Source of the DNA: an uncultured Sinobacteraceae bacterium
Lineage (GTDB): Bacteria; Pseudomonadota; Gammaproteobacteria; Nevskiales; Nevskiaceae
Direction: 5' to 3'
NCBI GenBank assembly: GCA_903822975.1
Contig: CAIJRD010000013.1
Coordinates: forward strand, 124,001-188,000
DNA: 64,000 nt
Under the pieces are notes generated by a model. It worked only from the letters and a program-made list of their open reading frames with translations. It was not told the origin of the DNA and made no database searches. A program made the position numbers and the translations under genes. The stretch's first letter is position 1. Each line of letters begins with the position of its first letter. Positions 1 to 13,252 of this stretch are shown piece by piece.

Positions 1-52
1 GGCCTGCAAAAAGCTGCCGCCGTATCCTTTCGTCACCGAGCCGCCGACCGTC

Positions 53-2224
<2,172 letters not shown>

Positions 2225-2246
<22 letters not shown>

Positions 2247-2680
2247 GCCTTCGTGTTGTCGTGAACGGACGGATCGGCGAGTAGTGCTGCGACACTGAAC
2301 CAGCGCAGCTCACGGTGCTGAGCATCGGCGTGCAGCGCAGCGTCGTCGATTGCGGCCTGATGCGCGAGCACGACGTAGTGAGTTGCAACGCCGTCGATGC
2401 CGGCGAAATTGCAGGCGTAGTGGTGTTCGTAAATGCCGAGCAGATCCGCTTGACTGCGGGCGAGTGGCAGTCCGAGCTCGCCCTGCGCGATTCGACTGAA
2501 TGCGGCGTCGAGCGTTTCGCTCTTGCGAATCACACCACCCGGCACGAACCAGCTATTGCGCGCCGGTTCGTTGTTGCGCCAGCCGAGTAGGACGCGCTGC
2601 TGGCGATCCCGCAGGATCAGGTCGATCGAGACCAGCGGGGCATCGCGCACCACTGCGAGCCACTGTGCTGCCGGCAGCAT
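2225..2680 (-). CDS. Nudix hydrolase, GDP-mannose mannosyl hydrolase-like
   Basis: 151-aa Nudix protein. The Nudix region reads PGGVIRKSETLDAAFSRIAQ, with the family's second half modified (QGELG where many Nudix enzymes have REE..EEx), as in GDP-mannose mannosyl hydrolases (Gmm/NudD). The N-terminal VSIDLILRDRQQRVLLGWRNN and WFVPGG also suit that subgroup. Expected activity is hydrolysis of a GDP-sugar to GDP and free sugar. The start ATG overlaps the lipA stop (ATGA on the minus strand), so it is translated from the lipA mRNA. Substrate assignment is by resemblance only. Confidence 0.75.
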
Positions 2681-3648
2681 CAGCCGGCGAGTACGTGTTC
2701 CGCCTGTTGGTCGGCGTGATAGCTGGAGCGCACCATCGGTCCGCTGGCAACGTGCGAGAAGCCCATTGCTTCGCCGACTTCGCGCAGGCGGTCGAACTCG
2801 TCCGGATGCACGTAACGCGCAACCGGCAAGTGATGCTTCGACGGCTGCAGGTATTGGCCGAGCGTGAGCATGTCGACGTCGTGCGCGCGCAGGTCGCGCA
2901 TCACTTGCTCGATCTCTTCGATCTCCTCGCCCAGTCCCAGCATCAATCCGGACTTGGTCGGCACCTTCGGATGCAGGCCCTTGAACCGCTCGAGCAAGTC
3001 CAGGCTCCAGTCGTAGTCAGAGCCCGGTCGCGCCTGCTTGTACAGGCGCGGCACCGTTTCCAGGTTGTGATTGAACACGTCGGGCGGCGCATCCTTGAAG
3101 ATCGCCAGGGCGGGATCCATACGACCGCGGAAATCCGGCACCAGCACTTCGATGGTCAGCGCCGGAGAAAGCGCACGCGACTCGCGGATGCAGGCGGCGA
3201 AATGCGCAGCGCCGCCGTCGCGCAGGTCGTCGCGGTCGACGCTGGTGATCACCACGTAGCGCAGGCCCATGTCGCGGATCGTGCGCGCCAGCTTCTGCGG
3301 TTCTTCGGTATCCAGCGGCTTCGGTCGTCCATGAGCGACGTCGCAGAACGGGCAGCGACGCGTGCAGATGTCGCCCATGATCATGAAGGTGGCGGTGCCC
3401 TTGGAGAAGCACTCGCCGAGATTCGGACAATTGGCTTCTTCGCAGACCGTGTGCAGGTCATTGGCGCGCAACGCGGCCTTGACCTTGGCGACTTCCGTCG
3501 ACTCGCCGAACTTGGCGCGAATCCAGGGCGGCTTGCGCAGCGGTGCGACAGTGGCTTCGATCTTGATCGGAATGCGCGCCATCTTGTCGGCGCCGCGCAG
3601 CTTGGTGCCGGTAACGACGGCGGCAGCGGGAACGGAAGGAGGATTCAC
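2680..3648 (-). CDS. lipA: Lipoyl synthase
   Basis: 322-aa radical SAM enzyme that inserts two sulfurs into octanoyl groups on lipoyl domains of 2-oxoacid dehydrogenases and GcvH. The radical SAM cysteines are in CTRRCPFCD, and the family's auxiliary-cluster cysteines are in the N-terminal segment [12 protein letters not shown]. Length and the closing RSSYHA motif match LipA. The usual partner lipB is not beside it; the upstream gene is an acyltransferase 98 bp away. It shares a transcript with the Nudix gene, which overlaps its stop codon. Confidence 0.96.
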   Translation of the reverse strand: MNPPSVPAAAVVTGTKLRGADKMARIPIKIEATVAPLRKPPWIRAKFGESTEVAKVKAALRANDLHTVCEEANCPNLGECFSKGTATFMIMGDICTRRCPFCDVAHGRPKPLDTEEPQKLARTIRDMGLRYVVITSVDRDDLRDGGAAHFAACIRESRALSPALTIEVLVPDFRGRMDPALAIFKDAPPDVFNHNLETVPRLYKQARPGSDYDWSLDLLERFKGLHPKVPTKSGLMLGLGEEIEEIEQVMRDLRAHDVDMLTLGQYLQPSKHHLPVARYVHPDEFDRLREVGEAMGFSHVASGPMVRSSYHADQQAEHVLAG

Positions 3649-3746
3649 GCAGTGCCTCGCAGTGGAGAGGCCGCTAGTTTAAACCGTTTAGGCTTCCGAA
3701 CCTGTTAAGCAGCGATCTTGCGACCGCGGCCTGGCGTGGGCTGCGC

Positions 3747-4529
3747 TCAGGCTGCGAGCGCTTCGGTGGGTTCGACCGGTGCGGCCACCAAGGGCGGCAG
3801 CGATTCCGGAGCAATCACGCCGGCCACCGCCGCATGTGCGGCCTGTGCGATCTGGGCGCGATCACAGCCGAAGCTGCTGACCGGCGCACCATAGGTGATC
3901 TCGCATTCGAGAAACGGTTCTTTCAACAGGCGCAGCAGATGGCTGACCAGGTCGTCGTCGCCGATGAACGGCGCGATGTTTTCGCCTTTCTGCGTGCGCG
4001 CGTAGCGCAATGCCACCGGCTGCACGTCGCACTCGGCGGCGATTGCCGCTGCGAACAGGCGCGGCTGGAACTTCAGCACGTAGTCGCCGTTGGTGGTGGT
4101 GCCCTCGGGGAACAACACCAGCGAACGGCGCGGGCCGCTCTTCAGGTAGGCGCACAGTTCGGCGGTGAGCTGCTTGGTCCCGCCCGCACCGCGGCGGATG
4201 TAAAACGTGCCCGCGGCGTTGGCCAGCCAGCCAGCGATCGGCCATTCCCGCACTTCGTACTTGGAGACGAAACGAGTCGGCTCGATCGCGCCGAGAATCG
4301 GAATATCCAGCCAGGACACGTGATTCGCAGCAACGACGCGCGTTCCGGGGCTGCGTTGACCGCGCACCGTCAGACGAATCTTCAGCACCCGCATCAGTTC
4401 ACGATGCCACCAACGCCCCAGGCGTTCGCGATAGCGGCCCAGTGGCGGCACCAGCTTCACGCTTGCGACCATCAGCAGGCCGGCGAGCACGTGAATGATC
4501 AGGCGTGCGCCTCTAAGCGTGGCCCGCAA
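3747..4529 (-). CDS. olsA: 1-acyl-sn-glycerol-3-phosphate acyltransferase family; probable lyso-ornithine lipid acyltransferase (OlsA)
   Basis: 260-aa PlsC-family O-acyltransferase. It has an N-terminal hydrophobic segment, the acyltransferase motif NHVSWLD (the family's NHxxxxD) and FPEGTTTNG. The start overlaps the upstream olsB by 17 bp, so the two are one operon. That pairing argues for OlsA, which adds the second acyl chain to lyso-ornithine lipid at the inner membrane. A general PlsC role in phosphatidate synthesis is the alternative if the genome has no other copy. Confidence 0.8.
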   Translation of the reverse strand: MRATLRGARLIIHVLAGLLMVASVKLVPPLGRYRERLGRWWHRELMRVLKIRLTVRGQRSPGTRVVAANHVSWLDIPILGAIEPTRFVSKYEVREWPIAGWLANAAGTFYIRRGAGGTKQLTAELCAYLKSGPRRSLVLFPEGTTTNGDYVLKFQPRLFAAAIAAECDVQPVALRYARTQKGENIAPFIGDDDLVSHLLRLLKEPFLECEITYGAPVSSFGCDRAQIAQAAHAAVAGVIAPESLPPLVAAPVEPTEALAA

Positions 4530-5286
4530 CGGGAGTCTCCTCGGACTTGCTGCGGACGAAGTGGCGGGCGTATCGCGAATGCAGGTCGCTGACGTTGACC
4601 AGCACGAAGACGTCGGCGCAGTTGAAGTCGCGATCCCAATACGGTTCGCCGCAAGCCTTGGCGCCGAGGCTGAAGTAGGCCTTCAGCAGCGGCGGCATCT
4701 TCACTTTCACCGCCGGGCGCGCATCGGCCGCCGGCAGCGGGATCAACGGTCGCACACGCTGCCAGTTCGGCGCCATGTGCTTGGCCTTGATCTGTTCGAG
4801 CAGGGCGTGCGCATTGGCGCCGCCGTCCTCCAGACCGATGCTGGCACAACCGAACAGGTAGTCGAAGCCGTGCTTGGTAAAAAAGTCCGCAAGGCCCTGC
4901 CACAGCACGGCAATGACGGCCCCGCTGCGGAACTCGGCGTCGACGCAGGTGCGGCCCACTTCCATGACGCGTCCCGGCAGCGAATCGATCATTTTCAGAT
5001 CGAACTCGCCGGACGAATAGAAGCCACCGGCCTGCGGTGCGGCGTCGTCGGTGAGGATGCGGGTGCAGGCGATCAGGCGGCCGCTGGCGATATCGCGCAC
5101 CATCAAATGGCGGCAGTAGCGGTCATAGTGATCGGCGTCGAGCAGATCATTGCCGCCTTCAATGGCGGCGCCCAGTTCACCAGCGAAGATTCGGTAGCGC
5201 AGTCGCTGCGTTTCGCGGACTTCCTCGGCAGACTGCGCAAACCGGACTTCGAAACGAGCCGGTGCGACGATCAGGCTATTTTCCAT
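4513..5286 (-). CDS. olsB: L-ornithine N-alpha-acyltransferase (OlsB-like, GNAT fold)
   Basis: 257-aa GNAT-type acyltransferase of the hemolysin/OlsB family. The hallmark N-terminus LRYRIFAGELGA and the central EVGRTCVDAEFRSGAVI are visible. It should transfer a 3-hydroxyacyl group from ACP to the alpha-amino group of ornithine, the first step of ornithine-lipid synthesis. It overlaps the olsA-like gene downstream, which fits an olsBA operon. A perfect inverted repeat (TGACAC-AAAC-GTGTCA, 5351-5366) lies ~65 bp upstream of the start and could act on expression or end the preceding opgGH transcript. Confidence 0.85.
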   Translation of the reverse strand: MENSLIVAPARFEVRFAQSAEEVRETQRLRYRIFAGELGAAIEGGNDLLDADHYDRYCRHLMVRDIASGRLIACTRILTDDAAPQAGGFYSSGEFDLKMIDSLPGRVMEVGRTCVDAEFRSGAVIAVLWQGLADFFTKHGFDYLFGCASIGLEDGGANAHALLEQIKAKHMAPNWQRVRPLIPLPAADARPAVKVKMPPLLKAYFSLGAKACGEPYWDRDFNCADVFVLVNVSDLHSRYARHFVRSKSEETPVAGHA

Positions 5287-5341
5287 AAGGTTGGAGGAAC
5301 GCTCCTACAGGGCTGTAATAATACTCTAGGAACAACGCGTT

Positions 5342-5366
5342 GAAAAAGCGTGACACAAACGTGTCA
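5342..5366 (-). terminator. Possible terminator after opgH (or operator before olsB)
   Basis: Inverted repeat TGACAC(5351-5356)/GTGTCA(5361-5366) with a 4-nt loop, followed in the minus direction by CGCTTTTTC. The stem is short, so this may instead be a binding site upstream of olsB. Confidence 0.4.
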
Positions 5367-5369
5367 ACT

Positions 5370-7868
5370 TCATGACGCGGGCGGATGCCACTTAGTTCCT
5401 GCCTCCGCCGTGGTCCAAACCTGAAAATGCAGCCGTGACAGCGCGATAGGATCGCTGAGCAGGGTGTTCTTCTGCTGTGCGTTGAGAACGCCCGGGCCGC
5501 CGGCAAGCGCACTCTGCACCAGCCGAAGGCGGTCGCTCGCCATGCCGGCCGACTGCTGGAAGCGCGGAACACCGGCCGAGCAGGCCAGCGCATTGGTCAG
5601 CGGATCGAACACGGCCTCTTCGAAGCCCGAGGGTTCCGGTGTGCGGCGCAGGCCGGCGCGGGTCCAGCGCAGTTCGCGCGGTGGATTGGATTCTTCCGGA
5701 ATCAGGAACAGCCGGCCAGCGCGCAGCGCTCGACCCAGGCTCACTCGGCTGGAAAACACCGACAGCGGAATCGACAGCATCAGCGCCCCGACCACCGGCA
5801 GCAGCCACCACAGAAATGCCGGGTTGAGCCAGTACACCAGCCCCGCCCAGGCCACGCCCAGCAGCGTCTGGAGACCATGACGGCGCAGCGCTTCGCCCCA
5901 GCCGGTTTGCGTGTCCTCTCGCGGCGGGGATTTCCACTGGATGGTCCAGCCGATCATCGCGCTGAGCACGAACTGGGTGTGGAACAGCATGCGTACCGGC
6001 GCCAGCGCCGCCGAGAACAGTAGTTCCATCAACATGCTGGCGCCGAGCTTCAGGGCGCCACCGAAATGCTTGGCACCCTGCGCCCAGATCAGGATTACGG
6101 CCAGGATTTTCGGTAGAAAAAGCAGGGTTGCGGTCGCCGAGAACAGTGCAATCGCCCATTCCGGATGCCATTCCGGCCACAGCGGGAACAATTGGTAAGG
6201 CTGCACGAAGTAAGTCGGCTCGGTCAGCGACTCCACCGCGAGCAAGGCGGTCGACAGCAGCAGCGACAGGAACCACAAGGGCGCCGACAGATAGGCCATT
6301 ACGCCGGTCATGAACACCGCGCGATGTGCCGGGTGCAGGCCCTGCGCGAGGAACAGACGGAAATTCTGCAGATTGCCCTGGCACCAGCGACGGTCGCGCT
6401 TCAACTCGTCGAGCAGGTTCGGCGGCATTTCTTCGTACGAGCCCGGCAAATCGTAGGCGATCCAGACTGCCCAGCCAGCGCGGCGCATCAACGCGGCCTC
6501 GACGAAGTCGTGCGACAGGATTTCGCCCGCCAGCGAACCCTTGCCCGGCAGCCGGGGCAGCGAGCAGTGACGGATGAAGGGTGCCACCCGGATGATCGCG
6601 TTGTGGCCCCAGTAATGGCTCTCGCCGAGTTGCCAGAAATGCAGGCCGGCGGTGAACAGCGGACCGTACACACGTGTGGCGAACTGCTGGATACGCGAGT
6701 ACATCGTTTCACGGCCGGCCGCGCGCGGTGCGGTCTGGATGATGCCGGCGTTGGGGTTGGCCTCCATCAACTGGACCAGCCGCTTCAGGCAGGGGCCGCT
6801 CATGACGCTGTCGGCGTCCAGAATCAGCATGTAGCGGTACTGGCTGCCCCAGCGACGGCAGAAGTCGGCGATGTTGCCGCTCTTGCGCTTGATCCGATGT
6901 GTTCGTCGGCGGTAGAAAATTCGGCCGAATCCGTCGACCGCGCGGCATAGCCGCAGCCAGGCTTCGAGTTCGGCAACGCGCACGTCCGGCTCGTTGCTGT
7001 CGCTCAGGATGTAGAAGTCGAAGTTCTTCAGCTCGCCGGTGCGCGCAAGAGAATCGTAGGTCGCGCGGATGCCGGCAAACACACGCGGTACGTTTTCGTT
7101 GCAGATCGGCACCAGTAGTGCGGTCCGCGCGCTGGCATCGATCACTGCATCGTCCGGCGCGGTATTGGTAATCGAATAACGGTCGCGCCGCATCAGCAAC
7201 TGCAGAAAGCCCATCATCGCGGTCCAGAAGCCGGCCGACACCCAGGCGAACAGCACCGCGTACAAAATGAGGATGAAGATCTCGAGGATGTGCGTGCCGT
7301 GATACGGCAGCACCGCCGTCATGTAATACGTCGCGACGTAGGTCTGGCCCAACATCAAGACCAGCAGGATCACGCGACGGATGGTGCCGGCGCGGCGCCA
7401 GTGTCCCACCGGATCGGGCGAATCGGGTTTGATCTCCGGCTCGCTGTCGCGGCTGGCCAGCAGACCGCGATGACCGAACAGGCGCCCGCCGAGATTTCGC
7501 AGGATGCGGACGAACGGATTGTTCGACCAGGGGCGCGTCACCATCGATGCACGCATCAGCGGCGGCGTGGCACTCAGGCGCGGCTGCCCGTGCACATCGC
7601 GGACGCAAATCTCTTCCGCGCGACGCTCCACACTTTCGCGCGCGTTTCGAAACGCCATGCGCAGGCGTGCGCCGATCGAACTCATCGCGGGCGCATCGGC
7701 CACGATGCTGACATCGCCGCCGAGCAGTCGGTGCAAACGGTTCAAGGCCGCGGTGCTGTCACCGCTGCCGCTCGCGGCGTTCAGCAGACGCAAGCGCTCG
7801 TCAGCGTCAAGCGGAAGACGCTCGACGTAGGCCTGCAGCAAGGCATGCGTGTCGCTCGAGGCGTCCAT
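5370..7868 (-). CDS. opgH: Glucans biosynthesis glucosyltransferase H (OpgH/MdoH)
   Basis: 832-aa inner-membrane glycosyltransferase (GT2) that makes the beta-1,2-glucan backbone of osmoregulated periplasmic glucans. The sequence shows an N-terminal cytoplasmic region, two early membrane segments (about residues 165-225), the catalytic region with [11 protein letters not shown] and the substrate motif DRRWCQGN, then several more membrane segments. Its ATG overlaps the opgG stop, giving the usual opgGH order. About 160 residues follow the last membrane block, as in enterobacterial OpgH. Confidence 0.96.
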   Translation of the reverse strand: MDASSDTHALLQAYVERLPLDADERLRLLNAASGSGDSTAALNRLHRLLGGDVSIVADAPAMSSIGARLRMAFRNARESVERRAEEICVRDVHGQPRLSATPPLMRASMVTRPWSNNPFVRILRNLGGRLFGHRGLLASRDSEPEIKPDSPDPVGHWRRAGTIRRVILLVLMLGQTYVATYYMTAVLPYHGTHILEIFILILYAVLFAWVSAGFWTAMMGFLQLLMRRDRYSITNTAPDDAVIDASARTALLVPICNENVPRVFAGIRATYDSLARTGELKNFDFYILSDSNEPDVRVAELEAWLRLCRAVDGFGRIFYRRRTHRIKRKSGNIADFCRRWGSQYRYMLILDADSVMSGPCLKRLVQLMEANPNAGIIQTAPRAAGRETMYSRIQQFATRVYGPLFTAGLHFWQLGESHYWGHNAIIRVAPFIRHCSLPRLPGKGSLAGEILSHDFVEAALMRRAGWAVWIAYDLPGSYEEMPPNLLDELKRDRRWCQGNLQNFRLFLAQGLHPAHRAVFMTGVMAYLSAPLWFLSLLLSTALLAVESLTEPTYFVQPYQLFPLWPEWHPEWAIALFSATATLLFLPKILAVILIWAQGAKHFGGALKLGASMLMELLFSAALAPVRMLFHTQFVLSAMIGWTIQWKSPPREDTQTGWGEALRRHGLQTLLGVAWAGLVYWLNPAFLWWLLPVVGALMLSIPLSVFSSRVSLGRALRAGRLFLIPEESNPPRELRWTRAGLRRTPEPSGFEEAVFDPLTNALACSAGVPRFQQSAGMASDRLRLVQSALAGGPGVLNAQQKNTLLSDPIALSRLHFQVWTTAEAGTKWHPPAS

Positions 7869-9412
7869 CAGCCGGGCGGCAGAATGTAGCTCCAGGTCTC
7901 CGACAGCGTTGCATCTTCGCTGCGCAGATAGGCGCGCATTTCAACCGGTTTGTTGTCGTCGAGCCGATGCAGGCGCAGGCTCACGCGCCAGCCGCCAGTG
8001 ACATCGTTGCGATAGGTGGTGCGTTCGAGCAATTCGCCGTTGCCATCGACCGAAACGATGCCATCGATCTTGGTATCCGGCGGCAGCTTTTCGAGCGCAG
8101 AACCCTGGAAATCAATGATGAATCCGATGCTGCCATCCGGATTTCGCGTGTAGCCGCGGCCGCGACGCGTCTGCGCGACCCAGGCCAGCGGCGGCTTGAC
8201 GTCCTTGTCCATTTGGAACTGGAGGTTGTACTCCATGTCTAGCGACTGGCCGACCTGGGGCGGGTTGTCCGGCACCCAGAACGCAACGATGTTGTCGTTG
8301 GTTTCGTTCGGCGACGGAATTTGCACCAACTCCACACGCCCGGCACCCCACTGACCCTTGGGCTCGATCCAGGCGCTCGGGCGCAAGTCGTAGCGCGCTT
8401 CGAGATCCTGATAATTGTTGAAATCGCGATCGCGCTGCATCAGGCCGAAGCCGAGCGGATTGGTCATCGAGAACGAGGTGACCAGCAATCGGCGCGGATT
8501 CACCAGCGGACGCCACAACCATTCGCCGGTGCCGGAATGAATCGACAGACCGTCGGAATCATGCACTTCCGGGCGGTAGTCTTCGCCGTTCGGATGCTGG
8601 TTCTCGCTGAAGAAATACATGCTGGTGAGCGGCGCGATGCCGATCTTGGTGACGTTCTCGCGCACGAATACGCGTTCTTTCACTTCCATCACGGTTTCGG
8701 TGCCGGGCTTCAAAACGAAGCGATAGGCGCCGGTGACGCGACGTGAGTCAAGCAAGCCGTAGATCACGAGTTCCTTGTCGTCCGGTTTCGGCTTGACGAT
8801 CCAGAACTCGACGAACTGCGGAAACTCTTCGCCCGAGATCAGGCCGGTGTCGACGGCAAGACCACGACCGGACAAGCCGTACTTCTGACCTTTGCCGAGT
8901 GCGCGGAAGTAGCTCGCACCCTGGAACAGCAGGATTTCATCTTTGTACTTCGGCGTGTTGATCGGATAGTGCACGCGGAAGCCTGAGAAGCTCAGATTCT
9001 TCAGCTGGTTCTGATCGAGCTTGTTGTCGCCGTAGTCGAAATCGTTCGGATTGAACTTGATCTCGTGCGGACCGACCGGTGTGATCTCGCTGATCTTGAC
9101 CGGCTGCGTGTAGTACAGGCCCGGATGAAAGAATTCCAGTTCGAACGGCAGCTTTGCGCTGCGCCACAGGGCGTGATCCGGCTTGAAGCGGATGTCGCGA
9201 TACTGGTCATAGCCGAGTTCGCGCAGCGCGTCCGGGATCTGCACTTCCGGCTTGTGATACGGGTTGGCGGCCAGTTCTTTGGCGCGCGCGGCGACCTCGG
9301 CAAAGCCGAAGCCTGCCGGGGTGGCAGCCTGTGAAGTCGACGGCAGTAGCGGCAGCACAGCCAGCAGCAATGCGCCGAGTGCGCCAAACTTCGAAGTGAG
9401 CAAGCGGTTCAC
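7868..9412 (-). CDS. opgG: Glucans biosynthesis protein G (OpgG/MdoG), periplasmic
   Basis: 514-aa periplasmic protein of the MdoG family needed for osmoregulated periplasmic glucan assembly. It starts with a signal peptide (hydrophobic residues ~8-29, predicted cleavage after SQAA). Family hallmarks include [25 protein letters not shown] and the [14 protein letters not shown] segment. It is the first gene of the opgGH operon, with opgH overlapping its stop by ATGA. Confidence 0.96.
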   Translation of the reverse strand: MNRLLTSKFGALGALLLAVLPLLPSTSQAATPAGFGFAEVAARAKELAANPYHKPEVQIPDALRELGYDQYRDIRFKPDHALWRSAKLPFELEFFHPGLYYTQPVKISEITPVGPHEIKFNPNDFDYGDNKLDQNQLKNLSFSGFRVHYPINTPKYKDEILLFQGASYFRALGKGQKYGLSGRGLAVDTGLISGEEFPQFVEFWIVKPKPDDKELVIYGLLDSRRVTGAYRFVLKPGTETVMEVKERVFVRENVTKIGIAPLTSMYFFSENQHPNGEDYRPEVHDSDGLSIHSGTGEWLWRPLVNPRRLLVTSFSMTNPLGFGLMQRDRDFNNYQDLEARYDLRPSAWIEPKGQWGAGRVELVQIPSPNETNDNIVAFWVPDNPPQVGQSLDMEYNLQFQMDKDVKPPLAWVAQTRRGRGYTRNPDGSIGFIIDFQGSALEKLPPDTKIDGIVSVDGNGELLERTTYRNDVTGGWRVSLRLHRLDDNKPVEMRAYLRSEDATLSETWSYILPPG

Positions 9413-9446
9413 GCGGTGGTTCGTCTCGACGGGTGAATGGACAAGT

Positions 9447-10133
9447 TTAAGGCAAGCTTTCGCCGACTGGCGACGGCGCGCTGAGGATCACGCTGGAGTC
9501 GGACTGCGTGAGGCCTTCGTAAACCGGACGCATCCGGTTCAGAAGTAGACAGAACAAGTCGGCTGTGCGTTCCGCATCGTAAATCGCGGAATGCGCATCG
9601 GCGGCGTTGTATGGCAGGCCTGCGGTGGTCAGCGCCCGCGCGAGTACCGTCTGGCCGAGCGCTGCACCGGCGAGGCTGACGGTGTCGAAAGCCGAAAACG
9701 GATGGAACGGATTGCGCTTGACGTCGGCGCGCGTCACCGCTGCATTGAGGAAGCCTAAGTCGAAATGCGCGTTGTGGCCGACCAGGATCGCGCGCGTGCA
9801 GCCCTGCTCCGATACTGCCTGGCGCACCGGTTTGAAGACTTTGGCGAGGGCGTCCTTCTCCGGTACCGCCAGCCGCAGCGGGTGATCCGGATCGATCTTG
9901 TTCACTTCCAGCGAGGCGCGCTCGATGTTGGCGCCGGGAAACGGCTGCACGTGTGCGGCAAAGGTTTCGCCGCGCACGAGGTCGCCGCGCTCGTCGAGCT
10001 TGATCAAGACCACCGCGATTTCCAGCAGCGCATCGGTCGCGGCGTTGAAGCCGCCGGTCTCGACATCCACCACCACGGGCAAAAAGCCGCGGAAACGCTT
10101 GGCCATGCGTAAAGGTGGGGCTAAGGAGTCCAT
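9447..10133 (-). CDS. rnt: Ribonuclease T
   Basis: DEDDh 3'-5' exoribonuclease that trims tRNA CCA ends and other stable RNA 3' termini. The motifs [10 protein letters not shown] (exo I), [12 protein letters not shown] (exo II) and [15 protein letters not shown] (exo III) are present, as are the RNase T segments RFRGFLPVV and [13 protein letters not shown]. The start at 10133 places 12 residues before RFRGF, as in the E. coli protein. The frame is open further upstream. It ends 34 bp before the opgG start on the same strand. Confidence 0.94.
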   Translation of the reverse strand: MDSLAPPLRMAKRFRGFLPVVVDVETGGFNAATDALLEIAVVLIKLDERGDLVRGETFAAHVQPFPGANIERASLEVNKIDPDHPLRLAVPEKDALAKVFKPVRQAVSEQGCTRAILVGHNAHFDLGFLNAAVTRADVKRNPFHPFSAFDTVSLAGAALGQTVLARALTTAGLPYNAADAHSAIYDAERTADLFCLLLNRMRPVYEGLTQSDSSVILSAPSPVGESLP

Positions 10134-10234
10134 GCGAATGCGGGCGAGGGGAGTGGCGGCACTATAACTCACACCCCGTGAGCACCGATTTAGCGCCGAC
10201 GCCGCGCGAGGCCCATGTCGTCATCGAGTCGCCC

Positions 10235-10240
10235 TATAAT
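10235..10240 (+). promoter_or_regulatory. Candidate -10 element upstream of argG
   Basis: A perfect TATAAT lies 95 bp before the argG start in the divergent rnt-argG gap. I see no good -35 hexamer at 16-18 bp spacing, so the call is tentative. Confidence 0.35.
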
Positions 10241-10334
10241 CCGCGCTCGCTGCGGTTCATCACATCGATCCGCGAGCCGGCGCCTCGTATTCGGGCAGGC
10301 GCGGCATCGCGGCGTCCACCAGGAAGCTTCGTTC

Positions 10335-11546
10335 ATGTCGCAAGTCCGCAAAGTCGCGCTCGCCTACTCCGGCGGCCTCGATACCTCCGTCATTCTGAAA
10401 TGGCTGCAGGACACTTACGCATGCGAAGTGGTGACGTTCACCGCCGACATCGGTCAGGGTGAGGAGCTCGACGTGGTGCGGCCGAAGGCGCAGGCGCTCG
10501 GCGTGAAAGAAATCTTCATCGACGATCTGCGCGAGGAATTCGTCCGCGATTTCGTTTTTCCGATGTTCCGCGCGAATGCGCTGTACGAAGGCGAATACCT
10601 GCTCGGGACTTCGATTGCGCGGCCGCTGATCGCCAAGCGCCTGGTCGAGATTGCGCGGCAAACCGGCTGCGACGCGATCGCGCACGGCGCCACCGGCAAG
10701 GGCAACGATCAAGTGCGTTTCGAGCTGGGCGCCTACGCGCTGTGGCCGGCGGTGAAAGTGATCGCGCCCTGGCGCGAATGGGACCTGAACTCGCGCGAGA
10801 AACTGCTCGAGTACGCAGCACAGCACAACATTCCGATCGCGAAAAAGCCCGGCGGCGGCAGTCCGTATTCGATGGACGCCAACGCACTGCATATCTCGTA
10901 TGAAGGCGGCGGTCTGGAAGACCCGTGGTGGACGCCGGACGATTCGATCTGGCGCTGGACCAAGAATCCGGAAGACGCGCCGAACGAATCGGAAACCATC
11001 ACGCTGGAATTCGATCGCGGTGATGTCATCGCCATCAACGGCCGCAAGCTGACACCCTTCCAGGTGCTCGACACCTTGAACGTGCTCGGTTCCAAACACG
11101 GCATCGGCCGCCTCGACCTGGTGGAAAACCGCTACGTCGGCATCAAGTCGCGCGGCTGCTACGAAACGCCTGGCGGCACCATTCTGCTGAAGGCACATCG
11201 CGCCATCGAAAGTCTGTGCCTGGATCGTGAGCAGGCGCATCTGAAGGACGAGTTGATGCCGCGCTACGCCAGCCTGGTCTACAACGGATATTGGTGGAGC
11301 CCGGAGCGTCGCATGCTGCAGACGCTGATCGACGAAAGCCAGACGCGCGTGAATGGCGAAGTGAAGCTGAAGCTCTACAAGGGCAACGTCTACAACGCCG
11401 GTCGGCGTTCGAAGGATTCGTTGTTCGACGCAACCCTCAGCACCTTCGAGGACGATCGCGGCGCCTACAACCAGAAGGATGCAGAAGGCTTCATCCGCCT
11501 GAATGGACTGCGCCTGCGGACCGGTGCGACGCGCGACAGCCGCTAG
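10335..11546 (+). CDS. argG: Argininosuccinate synthase
   Basis: 403-aa enzyme that joins citrulline and aspartate with ATP in arginine synthesis. The PP-loop [12 protein letters not shown] begins at residue 9, and the family segments [14 protein letters not shown] and [10 protein letters not shown] are visible. The frame is open ~40 codons upstream, but ATG 10335 starts the conserved N-terminus ([18 protein letters not shown]). No other arg gene is nearby; the gene stands alone and converges on the metallopeptidase gene. Confidence 0.97.
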   Translation: MSQVRKVALAYSGGLDTSVILKWLQDTYACEVVTFTADIGQGEELDVVRPKAQALGVKEIFIDDLREEFVRDFVFPMFRANALYEGEYLLGTSIARPLIAKRLVEIARQTGCDAIAHGATGKGNDQVRFELGAYALWPAVKVIAPWREWDLNSREKLLEYAAQHNIPIAKKPGGGSPYSMDANALHISYEGGGLEDPWWTPDDSIWRWTKNPEDAPNESETITLEFDRGDVIAINGRKLTPFQVLDTLNVLGSKHGIGRLDLVENRYVGIKSRGCYETPGGTILLKAHRAIESLCLDREQAHLKDELMPRYASLVYNGYWWSPERRMLQTLIDESQTRVNGEVKLKLYKGNVYNAGRRSKDSLFDATLSTFEDDRGAYNQKDAEGFIRLNGLRLRTGATRDSR

Positions 11547-11624
11547 GCGCGCAGTCTCCTAGCAGTCAGACGCGGCCCGTAACTGCAAGGCCGCACGGCA
11601 AGACGACCGTGCGAGGCCGCGACG

Positions 11625-12977
11625 CTAACCCGTTGCCGCCGTCGGTTTGGGTCGCTTGGGTGGGTTGCTCGCCGCTGTCGGGTTGTTCGGCAACTCGGTC
11701 GCGAACGCGGTTGATTCGCGATCGGCGGCGTTGCCCGTGACCTGGCCGACGCCCCCTTTGATTTGCGCCTGGTCCTGCGCCTGGTCCTGCGTCTGGTCGC
11801 GCCCCTGGGACTGCGACTGACCTTCGTGACGCTGAACCTGCACCTGTTCCTGCGACTGCTCGGGCGCTTCGGGCAGCCGTTGATGTTGGGCCTGCGGATT
11901 CAAGGTTTCGTGGACAAAGCGCAGCTTTTCCAATGCGGACGGCGACAGCACGAACGGATACGCGTCGGGCAGACCGAGGCCGCGGTTGAGGTTGTTGAGC
12001 AGGTAGGTCAGCGGAAACCAGCGCTCGATCATGAGCGCGAAATCCTGCTCGGCCGGGTTGTTCGGCGGACGCTGCTGAATCAGTAGCGGCTCGTCGTTGC
12101 GATGTGGCTGCAGCGACAGACCGCAGGCGTCGGCGGTTTCCAGCGTGTCGGTGATATGCAGGTAGTGCGCCCAGGTCTCAGCCCAATCCTCCCAGGGATG
12201 CGCGCTGGCATAGGCGCTGACGAACCGCTGCTGCCAATCGGCCGGTGCGCCATTGTCGTAATAGGCTTGTAGCGTCGTCGCGTAATCCTGGCGCTCGTCG
12301 CCGAACTGCTCGCGGAACGTCTCGAGGCGCGAACTATCGGCGATCAGTCGATCCCAGTAGTAGTGGCCGATTTCGTGACGCAAATGCCCGAGCAGCGTCC
12401 GATAAGGTTCGTGCATCTGGACGCGGCGTCGCTCGCGTTCTGCGTCGTCCGCTTCGGCGACGTTGATCACGATCACGCCGTTGTCGTGGCCGGTGAGCAC
12501 GCGGCCTTCGTCGCCGCTGGCCTGTGGCTGATCGGCGAGAAACTGGAAAGACGCGCCGGTGGCTTCGTCTTCGGCCTTGCTCGGAATCGCGAGTCGCAGT
12601 TCGAGCAGGCTGTAGATGAGTCGGCGTTTGGCGGCTTCAAGTCGGAACCAGGCATCGCGATGGCCGGGCCAGTCGAGTGCCGGTATGGTCTGCGTGAGGC
12701 GGCAGGAGACGCACAGCGGATTCGGGTCGTCGGCGTCAACGGCCCAGTTGCAGATATTTTCCGCAACGTAGTTCTGGCACTTGCGATAGCGCGGCGCGGC
12801 GTCTGCGGGCGGGCTGCCTAAGGGCGCGGCCGATTGCCAGAGATCGTCCCCGGCCGGTTCGAGCGCCGTGATACTGCCGAGCGACGGCACGAACGCCAAC
12901 GCGTGGCTACAGTTCGCGCAGACTAGGTTCTCGAAGAACACCAGACTATCGCAGTGATCGCAGTGGAAACTTTTCAT
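11625..12977 (-). CDS. Putative zinc-binding metallopeptidase (Peptidase_Mx family) with Gln-rich tail
   Basis: 450-aa protein. The N-terminus is a zinc ribbon (C6, C9, C20, C23), followed by a second cysteine set (C67, C76, C89, C92). A gluzincin-like HEIGH lies at 201-205 in LRHEIGHYYWDRL, with a downstream EDWAETWAHYLH segment that may supply the third ligand. This arrangement matches the Peptidase_Mx/COG4307 family, whose substrate is unknown. After residue ~365 the protein becomes a low-complexity Q/E/R-rich tail partly encoded by 12-bp repeats (11765-11824). No signal peptide, so probably cytoplasmic. Confidence 0.8.
   Translation of the reverse strand: MKSFHCDHCDSLVFFENLVCANCSHALAFVPSLGSITALEPAGDDLWQSAAPLGSPPADAAPRYRKCQNYVAENICNWAVDADDPNPLCVSCRLTQTIPALDWPGHRDAWFRLEAAKRRLIYSLLELRLAIPSKAEDEATGASFQFLADQPQASGDEGRVLTGHDNGVIVINVAEADDAERERRRVQMHEPYRTLLGHLRHEIGHYYWDRLIADSSRLETFREQFGDERQDYATTLQAYYDNGAPADWQQRFVSAYASAHPWEDWAETWAHYLHITDTLETADACGLSLQPHRNDEPLLIQQRPPNNPAEQDFALMIERWFPLTYLLNNLNRGLGLPDAYPFVLSPSALEKLRFVHETLNPQAQHQRLPEAPEQSQEQVQVQRHEGQSQSQGRDQTQDQAQDQAQIKGGVGQVTGNAADRESTAFATELPNNPTAASNPPKRPKPTAATG
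11765..11824. repeat. 12-bp repeats coding the Gln-rich tail of the metallopeptidase
   Basis: Two exact 12-mers GCGCCTGGTCCT (11765-11776, 11777-11788) are followed by diverging copies GCGTCTGGTCGC, GCCCCTGGGACT and GCGACTGACCTT. In the minus frame they encode runs such as DQAQDQAQ. Confidence 0.75.
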
Positions 12978-13252
12978 TCAATCGACCAATCGGCAAGCAC
13001 GGAAGCGCATCGTGGTTGGAGTCCGGCACCGGTGAAAACTCGCCGGTTCAAATTGCTCGGGTTCCGATCGCTTCGGACCGCGCAGCGCGGCGCAAGTTGC
13101 GTTGCGCCTGAGACGAATGCCGACGGCCGCCTTGGATCGGCATTCGGAATCGCAATTGAAACTAATCTACCTCGTCTTGGGACCAAGGGCGGAACGCCGC
13201 CGTTGGCGATCGCGTTTAAAATCGAGTTGGCAGAACCAACAACGAGAACTCT

